In this document: positions 56,173-64,000 of the stretch, piece after piece
Position numbering within the stretch: position 1 is the stretch's first letter
Layout of the letters: every line of letters starts with the position of its first letter
NCBI GenBank assembly: GCA_034359265.1
Contig: CP136896.1
Coordinates: 64,057,501-64,121,500 of the forward strand
From: Canna indica
Lineage: Eukaryota; Streptophyta; Magnoliopsida; Zingiberales; Cannaceae
Direction of reading: 5' to 3'
Length of the DNA: 64,000 nucleotides
Program-made: the position numbers and the translations under genes
The notes under the pieces: generated by a model
What the model saw: only the letters and a program-made list of their open reading frames with translations
What the model was told of the DNA's origin: nothing
Database searches by the model: none

Positions 56173-57060
56173 TACTTCAAATGATAAAGTCGGTTTGTGT
56201 TAATTAGGGTCATGATGAACAACATTGACCTGGGCCTCCTCCTAACTTAGGTCGCAAACAAGTTGAATCCACCCCCAGCCTTGATTTGCCTCGGCCCAGC
56301 TTGTTAAATTTTGGTTGTTCCTACTTATTGGCTCGACTCATTTAAGCTTTGTTTATTTGTCATGCATATAGAGTTTGACTCATTTAGACTCATTTCTAAT
56401 TATGAATGTGTAGCTGAGATCTAAGGAATGATACAATTGATAACGATGTAGTCGGTCACTAGTGATGATAGTTTTGGCTTTGGGCGACAACAACACAAAT
56501 AGGTGGGGGTAAGTGTTGAGAATTTAGAGCGATGTGGGTTAAAAAAAGAATAGAAGACTTGTTTTTTAAAAATATTTGGTGAATTGATATTTTATTATTT
56601 CTAAATGCATTTAGGAATTGATGTTCACTAAACTTTTGACCCACCTAAACACTGCAATCCGATATTTTAATGGTCAAATTGATGATAACTTAATGGTAAG
56701 ATATAATTGAAATAAATCAAAAATACGAGATTCGTATTAATTGGAAATAAAAAAGTTATGGTAGCTTGGGAAGATTATTAGAAGTTAAGATGTGATATGT
56801 AGTTAATCATTTGAATGTTATTTATAAAGGTTTGTTGACATGTTATTTTTTGAATTTTTATTCATTTAAGATGCTAGCGTGACATTGTTGATCTACATCA
56901 GCAGCATCACGTGAGCATCCAAATGGTGAAATCAATATCTTATTGGCGATGAGATATAATTAAAACAAATCGAAAGCTAGAGTATCATATTGGTACAAAT
57001 GAACAATTGAAATATATTTGAGAAAACCACTAAAAGTTGAGATATATTTAATAATCAATG
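56173..57060. other. Intergenic DNA with a dispersed repeat
   Basis: No gene is present. 56610-56930 matches 38795-39120. The rest is unremarkable. Confidence 0.5.
56610..56930 (+). repeat. Dispersed repeat shared with 38795-39120
   Basis: This is the second copy of the TTGACCCACCT...AAATTGATGATAA...TTTATTCATTTAAGATG repeat. The same elements occur in the same order as in the other copy. Confidence 0.6.
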
Positions 57061-57061
57061 G

Positions 57062-57490
57062 GTAAAGGATGTTCGTTAGGTCGAGTCGATCCGATGAACC
57101 AGAGAACCCGACCAACCTATTTGGGTTGGGTTGAGTCGGGTAAGGTCAGATACAATTTGATCAAATTCGATCATATTGGATCGGATATAGTTCGACCAAA
57201 CCCGATTATAATCGGGTCGAATCTCAGATTTCAAAATTTGATGACCCGATTATTAATACTTTTAATTGTTTTGTTTTAAAAATAAAAAAAATATATTTTT
57301 AAACACTCATTTAATTTTAGCTAAACGGGCAAAGTCGACTACCCCTTATTCAAGTCCATCTGAACTGGTTGGGTCGGGTTGGATCGGGTTTGAGAGGTAA
57401 ATTTTTTTGAACTCGACCCGATTCGACCTGGTTACGCTTGGTCGGGTCGAGTTGATTTTTTCCTAAACTCGACTCATGAACCGTCCTAAA
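57062..57490. mobile_element. MITE-like element rich in GGGTCGGGT
   Basis: The ends GGATGTTCGTTAGGTCGAG and, inverted, GGACGGTTCATGAGTCGAG are related. Many TCGGGTC, CGACCCGA and GGGTTGGGT strings lie inside. This resembles hAT-type non-autonomous elements, but no target duplication was found. Confidence 0.5.
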
Positions 57491-57734
57491 TAATTCTACG
57501 AGTTATTATATATTTGAAGTAAACATCTATAATGATAAATTGGGGCAAATCTTAGATGAATGCATTTTTGCATTACATGTACGATGATGCTGCAATTTTA
57601 AAAATTGTAAAAAAAAAACATGTGCACAAAACAAAATGATCACGGATAGAATTCTTGATCAGCGTGTTTAGATGCTATAATCAAATATGGATGTTGTAGT
57701 GTGGTAAAATTGTATGGATGCGATATATTTTATT

Positions 57735-57948
57735 GGGTAAATACCTAAATACATCATGAACTTTCGATATTTTCTCATTTGTAGCCAAATCAAATGAGAA
57801 AATATTTTTATCCCTAATCGAAATTTGATATTAAAAGAGAATATAATTGAGACTAATGTCAAAGTTCAGGATGTAATTTGATATTATTTTTAATTTGACT
57901 ATAAATGAAAAAATATCAAAAGTTGACGATGTATTTAGGTATTTATCC
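57735..57948. mobile_element. Mutator-type MITE with 9-bp target duplication
   Basis: The termini GGGTAAATACCTAAATACAT and, inverted, GGATAAATACCTAAATACAT extend into long inverted arms (TTTGATATTTT.TCATTT). TATTTTATT flanks both sides exactly (57726-57734, 57949-57957). The 9-bp duplication points to a MULE-derived MITE of 214 bp. Confidence 0.85.
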
Positions 57949-58830
57949 TATTTTATTAGACTTTTATTATAGCCTTATATTTTGAGAAAAAAATTATCTT
58001 AAAAGGTCTTCATTTTTAGCTATGGGCAGGACCTCACCCTTGAATGTTTTGAAGGAATAAAAATGATTCTTTTTAATCATTTAGCATAAGCTTCGTGACA
58101 ACTTTAAAAATTGATAATTATATATCTTTAAATATTTACATTTCAAATTTAATTTTGAATCAAATTTGTTAGTTGTAGTTTTATCAACAATTGAGCCATG
58201 AAGGATCAAATCTTGGATGATTTTATCATACGTGAGTGAGCCTCGAAATATCTGAAAAGACATTTTATGTTGGAAAATAAATTGCTTGACTTATCTTCGC
58301 ACGTAGTAATCACGCTATGCCACCCTGATAAGGTCACACGAGGCTTTTAGCCTTTTATCCCTAATCGAACGGCAATAAGCTGCGGACAGCTGGCGCTGAC
58401 ACCTGTTTAATAGATAACAAAAATTATAACACTCCTCCGAAAAAAACATATTCCAATTCGAGGTCCAAAATAAGAAATGTTAATTAATAACTCAATTTAT
58501 TAACTGGACGGTCCAGATTGAAGCAAGCTGAGTTCGGAGTTACACGCGGGTCACGCTTATTAGATGTCCACGACCTTTTCGAGTTCGTGGTTGAGAGTCT
58601 TGAGAGTTGAGACCCCGAGGAGATTTGTTAGACCGAATGCCACTCCGGTTCACTTTTTCGAGATTAAGTTCGAACCGGTCAACGATCCGAAGATGTGCCT
58701 TTCACCGTGCTGGTTGTGGTTGTCGACCCTCGATCGGACCGACTTCGAACAGCTGAACCGGCTCGATCCGTGAATTGACCCGACCATTTCCGCTTCCCTA
58801 TCCTTAGCGTGAAATCTCTTTGCGATCATC
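57949..58830. other. Upstream region of the V-ATPase H gene
   Basis: Intergenic DNA becomes GC-richer after 58500. The open frame at 58564-58773 has no recognisable domain and lies in the likely promoter. Confidence 0.5.
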
Positions 58831-58838
58831 TATAAGAA
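58831..58838 (+). promoter_or_regulatory. TATA-like box of the V-ATPase H gene
   Basis: TATAAGAA lies 261 bp upstream of the ATG and about 70 bp upstream of a 5' UTR donor site. Transcription would start near 58860. Confidence 0.45.
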
Positions 58839-58900
58839 AATGAACTAACATTGACGACACCCATTTGATCTGGGAAGATCTCCGGCCCCGGTTGCTGTCG

Positions 58901-59042
58901 GTAAGTTGATTCGTGGAAAACGATCATCTGTCTTCAGTTTCCTGCAAATTTTCCTTGGTTTCTGGAATTTGATTTGGTTTTAGATTTCTTGTTTGATTTT
59001 CTTATATTCTTTTTGGATTTTCTAGATCCGTTATTGTTGCAG
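58901..59042 (+). other. Probable 5' UTR intron of the V-ATPase H gene
   Basis: GCTGTCG|GTAAGTTGA is a strong donor. TTATTGTTGCAG|TCC is a strong acceptor. The 142-bp intron lies entirely ahead of the ATG at 59092. Confidence 0.7.
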
Positions 59043-59091
59043 TCCGGTGGAGTAAAGTCGTCCGCTGTGGTGTTAGGAGGCTTTTTACTCG

Positions 59092-62000
59092 ATGGCTCGC
59101 GCGGAGCTTGCGACGGAGGAGGTTGGTGATCTGAGATCGGTATTTCTGGCTTTTGATTGGCAAGTGGATTTTGAAGTGTCCCTAGTGTTCATTTGAATGC
59201 CCCGACACATGTATAGATTTAGGGTTCTTGCCGAAAACAGAAAAGAGGAAAGAGATAGGGTATACCATTGTTGGAAACACAATTATTCAACTGAAGTTCT
59301 TGGCGGATCGTTGTTGTTTCTGTCTCCTAGATTTCCCTTATCGTCTCAGATATTTTCCTGTCTTCACTCGATTTGAAAAATGATATAGATGCAGTTTCTC
59401 TTACCAGTACGTTCTGACATCTTCTACAAGTTATATTAACAGCTGGTTATGGGTGGAGACTGAAATTATCTTTTCTATTATTAATTTCCTCTCTTATTTG
59501 GTCTCAGCAATGCCCTGCTTCTTACTCCTGTATGTGTAGACCCAGGATCAAGAAATGGAAAGAAATCGAGAAATATAGGTGACATAGGCAGTCAGCAGCT
59601 ACTGTCTAAATAGATTGTGCTTCAACTCGTAGAAAATTGATGGTAGTGAATAATAAGGAGGTGACTGTTGAGAACTACTAGCGATCATCCTAGTAAACTA
59701 GTTGAAGGAAGAGGAGTGTAAAGAAGGAGAAGAAGAATAGTGGCTGCAAAATATGCCATAACCATATCTTACTTTTCACTGTTTCGATCCGTCGCCTTGC
59801 TAATCTGATTTTTTGCCAATGTTTTGAAAGAACATCTTTATTGCCAATGTGATACTGTCTATTCTATGCCTCATCTCGGCCTAAAACATAACGAGATCTA
59901 TCATGCCCATCTAACGATTTTACTCTCTTTATTTCTTTAAGAGGTATTTTATTATGTAAAATATGTTTCTACTAGGTGTATTTTAGTATATTCATGCAGC
60001 ATCCATGAGATCCATTGTCCTTGGTAAATTGGACATTTGTAAACTAAACAACCCAAACCCTCATCTTGAACAATTATAAACCCTCTTTCATTTTAAAAAC
60101 AAGTAATTTAACTAGTTATAAGCCTAAAATGAGTTAGAGTTTAATAAAAAAATCATTTGATACATTAATACCGGATGCAACTTGTTGATACATTGGTATA
60201 ACTTCTTAGAAGTCTAAAAAAATATGTTTACATTTACAGTAGGGAAATCATGTGTTATAAAGAGCATGAAGTCTAATTTTGACCTTATTTTTGCGATAAG
60301 TTGAGTATCACATATGAGGGTGGAGGGGGTGCACCCCAGCTGGGTTGTAGGAGCATGTCCCTAATTTTTTGAGATACACATGAATCTGGATTTGGGTTGG
60401 AGCACATTTTTGTAAAATTTAGACAATGCCCATACTAGACCTTACTGGAAAGTATGCCTGTCCGACACAGTTTGACATGGGGGCACAACACTTAGTGCAA
60501 TTGATTCAGGGTATTTTTTTGTGGGGTAATTGCTAGGTTGGTTTGTGTTTCAATCGGGGCTTGGGCCAATACTGTTCAGCCACTATTGATTGGTAGATGC
60601 CACAATTTTAAACCATGGTTCATTTGTGGAACCTGTGATGCTGCTCTAGGCTCAATTTATGGTTGGGATTAGGAATAATATATATACTAAGTTGTACTGG
60701 TTTTTAGTTTGATCATTTTCAGGACCTTTTAGAATTTCATTGTAACATTTATGTGCTATTTTTATTCTTTGGTTATATGAAGTTATGAACTGATACCAAT
60801 CACTAATAAAGATGATGGAAATGTTTGCATTTCATCATCTTCATTAGATGATAAGACAAGGTAGTTATTTATCATCTTAGCCTAACAATCTAATCCATGG
60901 AATATAAAGTCTCAAAACCAGAGACTACTGACCTATTTGCAGGGAGCGACAACCAATAGACATAACAAGTGGTTCTGGATAATGTGTGATGAAAATATGA
61001 AACCAAAAGAAATTGATTGACATCTTATGAAAAAAATATTGCCCAATAAAAAAAGGCATGGGCTAATAAGTAACAATAAAGCTATTCCTATATGTGCTGC
61101 ACCATGCGAAAAGTTCATGCAATAAGAACTTATAAGAGTAAGAATCTGTAAATATCTTGTCCGACGTTGATACGTTTTCTCCATTACCTTGGTCAGAGTT
61201 TATTTTTCCTCAGCAATTTGTTTGGTTAATACCCACTTATCATTATTCAAAAATTCAATTTAAAGCAACTGAATGCATTTCTCCAGTAACTATAAATAGC
61301 AGTTGCTACTTTCCTATCAGTTTTTGCTGGTTCAGTTATCTCTAAATTAGATACTGGTACTTGTGTCAAGGAGTAATATGTTAAACAAATCCGGTTAACA
61401 CATATTTTCTTCAACGTTATGAACTTGAAGGTTTTGAAGAGGGACATACCATGGGAAACTTACATGTCAACAAAGCTGATTACAGGAAGACACCTTCAGC
61501 TACTGAGGCGCTATGATAAAAAATCGGAAAGCCAAAAGGCTTCTCTTCTGGATGATGTAAGTACTCTCTTACTTTCCTTCTTCTTATTCAAGTTTATGAT
61601 GCATTTTTTCATGTATTCAGTGTTAAAGTATAATGTTTTTGATTTCAGCTATAAGCCTATAACACATAGGGTTTGTTTACTGCGGTCTCAGTCTTCTTTT
61701 TCTTTTTGACATGAAAAATATGACCATTTTTGGCACCTTTGATGATGCATGTATATGTCAGGTGCTATATAGGAAAGGTATATAATACAAAATGTTAAGT
61801 AATCACTTGAGTCTGTAATATATACTGTTACAAGTATTTTTCAGATGTTATTTGTCATCCTGTAGAATGTCAACTTTCTCCTGATAGATGGTGTGATTGT
61901 CTAAATAGTAAATATTATATTGCTTTGGTTCTTGCATTTTCATAAATTTTACCGTTAGTTTACTTCCTTTCATGTAAGGTTATGTATTTTTGAAAACTAT

Positions 62001-63800
62001 GAAGGGTGAAAGAGGTATTAATTAATATTTTTGGATCGGGGTGTTCAATAAGTTGAATTATTTACACAATTATTTGCTAAATTTCACACAGAACCGAACT
62101 AAATTGCATTGGGAACCTAACAAAAAAATTATTTGTTCATTTTGAACTGATATTCATTACTAATTTACTGTTGTATTAGAAACTTACGAAATATTATAAA
62201 AAAATAGGTAACTTTAATTTTTTTTTTGTTTGGTTTGCAATTAGGACTCAACTGGGATTAATTTCAGGATTTTCGGAAACCAAATTAATTTAGAAACTGA
62301 GACTGCTGGTTTCTGGTCCTTGCTATTTTTAGACACTTGCTGGTTGGGTTCGTTCTTTGGGTTGACCCGATCAAAGCACATTCCTGTTATTAGACAGTTG
62401 CTGATTGATGGGGATTTGATGTGAACTGGGTTCACACACTATAGGTATGGAGGATTTTTTCTCCATTGCTAAGAGTTTGTAATATAGAAAATGTCTTGCT
62501 TCTAATGAAGGGAAAAATCTTGAGTTTTCCAGTTCTCAAAAGCACTCAATAAAGCATATCAATAAATGTAGACTTCTGATATTGAGAAATTGTAATTTGG
62601 AATTTCTGTACGCATATCACATGTAAAGGTGCTTACCATACTTGATCTGATCCTCAACTTACATGTCATTTCTGAATCCACAAATTGTTCATTCAACATC
62701 AATTTAATTCCAGTTCCAACCATATTGACATTAAGTGTTGTTTTGGTTGGTGGAACCAAAGTTTGTTGCTTAGCATATGATAGTACATTTTATTTAGAAC
62801 TATTTATCTTTGACTGTTGGAGAACACTGTTAAAGCTTTCATGTCAACTTTTATTCTTTGTAAATGTTATATATTTGTCTTTTCGACTCTTACCACTAAG
62901 TTGTTTTCACACTCGTAGTGGAGGTTGGTTCTTAAGTTCTCACTGAATTTGACTTCAGAATTTGTTAAAGGACTTGTTGTGCGCATTGTTTTTTTTAAAA
63001 AAATTCTGGCCCATATATTCTCTTGCAAGTGGTTATGAAAAGGTATTATAGTTGTGTAAATATTTTCAGTATGCACAATTTAAATCAACAACTTTGACAG
63101 GATGGACCAGCCTATGTGGGGGTCTTCATGAACATTTTGCGTGATATATCCAAGGAAGAAACGGTGGAATATGTGCTTGCTCTGATTGATGAAATGCTTA
63201 CAGGTAAGAAACAGTGCACAATAGATAAAATTCTGATCTCCCATGGTAATTATCTTGATGAAATTCATTTCCACTTTTTGCAGCAAATCCAAAGCGAGCT
63301 CGACTTTTTCATGATACAACATTATCAAATGAAGACACTTACCAACCTTTGTTAAGTTAAGTATTAATAAAACCTCTGATTCTTGTCAACAAAAAGTATT
63401 TTTTTTTCCTTCAGCTTCAGTTCCTCTAGGTGAATGATGTTATTTTCTCATGTAATTTATTCTTGTTGTATAGGGATAATTACTATTAAAATGTCACATC
63501 ATTCCTAATTCATTCACACATTACACTTCCAATCTTTCAGGTGGCTTCGTGAAGGTACTTGGTTCATACAGGAAAAGAGTTGTAAAATATTGACTATGAT
63601 AGTAAGGTACTCAAAAGTTCTAAATGAAGCAAATACTGCTTAAGAGTTATATGATCATTGGGAATTTAACTGTTGCTGTTTGCAGTGCTCGACCAAAAGT
63701 TCAGGATGCACTCACTAATGGAGAACCATCAAATTCAAAGAGCAATATTTCAACTATTGATGATGTTTTGAAGGGACTACTTGACTGGCTCTGTTTTCAG
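59092..63800 (+). CDS. VHA-H: V-type proton ATPase subunit H, N-terminal part (runs off the window)
   Basis: Coding exons 59092-59121, 61431-61556, 63101-63203, 63284-63356, 63541-63606 and 63686-63800 give the first 171 residues of about 450-470. The protein starts [20 protein letters not shown], continues [82 protein letters not shown] and ends [14 protein letters not shown] here. Subunit H is the cytosolic V1 regulator, built of HEAT/armadillo-like helices, that couples V1 to Vo and silences free V1. Later exons lie beyond 64000. Frame needs exon 4 to end at AG (63356), which leaves intron 4 as TT...AG; the nearest GT reading would break the frame. This is an odd junction or a one-base loss. 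Intron 1 is 2.3 kb. Confidence 0.93.
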
Positions 63801-64000
63801 GTTAAAACATTTATGTGCTTCATGCAATTCTGAGCACAAATCCTTTTATTATATTTTCTAGTAACACCACCAAAGAAAAAGAACATACTAATTATCTCTG
63901 TTTTCTGCACAAACGATTTGGCTTTATCTAGCCTGTAGAATGGTATGTTGGTTACGGTTATCGTTTCTTGATTTTTAAGGTCCTCTTTTAATTTCAGTTA

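Noticed and set aside
58564..58773. A 69-aa protein upstream of V-ATPase H
   Set aside because: It has no recognisable domain and sits in the likely promoter. It could still be a small gene, but the sequence gives no support.

Overview
The window is nuclear DNA of a flowering plant, probably a non-grass monocot. Evidence: intron-containing genes with GT-AG introns, a 5' UTR intron in two of them, a PPR-DYW editing-factor gene, AT-rich intergenic DNA, and dense LTR-retrotransposon, hAT, CACTA and MITE insertions. The monocot guess rests mainly on the V-ATPase subunit H residues and is weak.

Layout. 1-10.5 kb: a decayed Ty1/copia element (222-10501, + strand) whose 3' LTR was split by a 4.1-kb hAT transposon (5741-9868, transposase on the - strand). 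11.06-17.6 kb: a Ty3/gypsy (chromovirus-type) remnant reduced to a 5' LTR stub, the last ~110 integrase codons and a roughly 2-kb 3' LTR. That LTR hosts a CACTA-type element, a Tourist-like MITE and a small hAT element, and a 1.4-kb tandem duplication later copied part of the stack. 17.6-22.4 kb: AT-rich intergenic DNA with microsatellites, a probable Helitron 3' end and a 0.65-kb fold-back repeat. 22.4-26.5 kb: COG4, a Golgi tethering-complex subunit (2 coding exons, + strand). 26.5-28.9 kb: intergenic, with a CACTA-like end. 28.9-33.0 kb: a composite retroelement in which a copia body and its own LTR sit between the two LTRs of a different, TRIM-like element. 33-39.9 kb: intergenic, with a MITE family. 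39.9-43.8 kb: a second autonomous-type hAT (BED/DUF659 family, + strand), inserted in the palindromic centre of another MITE. 44.7-50.0 kb: a five-exon gene for a 199-aa Lys/Arg/Ser-rich, probably nuclear protein (- strand). 50.8-53.3 kb: an intact, intronless 819-aa PPR-DYW gene (- strand). 53.5-53.75 kb: a degraded copy of part of the 199-aa gene. 54-58.8 kb: intergenic, with MITEs. 58.8 kb to the end: the first six coding exons of V-ATPase subunit H (+ strand), running off the window.

The host genes are unrelated housekeeping functions (Golgi trafficking, organelle RNA editing, vacuolar acidification, a probable RNA/nuclear factor) and do not form a functional cluster. The unusual biology lies in the transposons. 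The 5' copia element has no tRNA-type primer-binding site; the sequence abutting its LTR is instead complementary to the predicted 5' end of its own transcript (Tf1-like self-priming geometry). The 29-33 kb element looks like a recombination product between a copia circle and a TRIM at their shared primer-binding site. Intron 4 of V-ATPase H lacks a canonical GT-AG pair in the correct frame.
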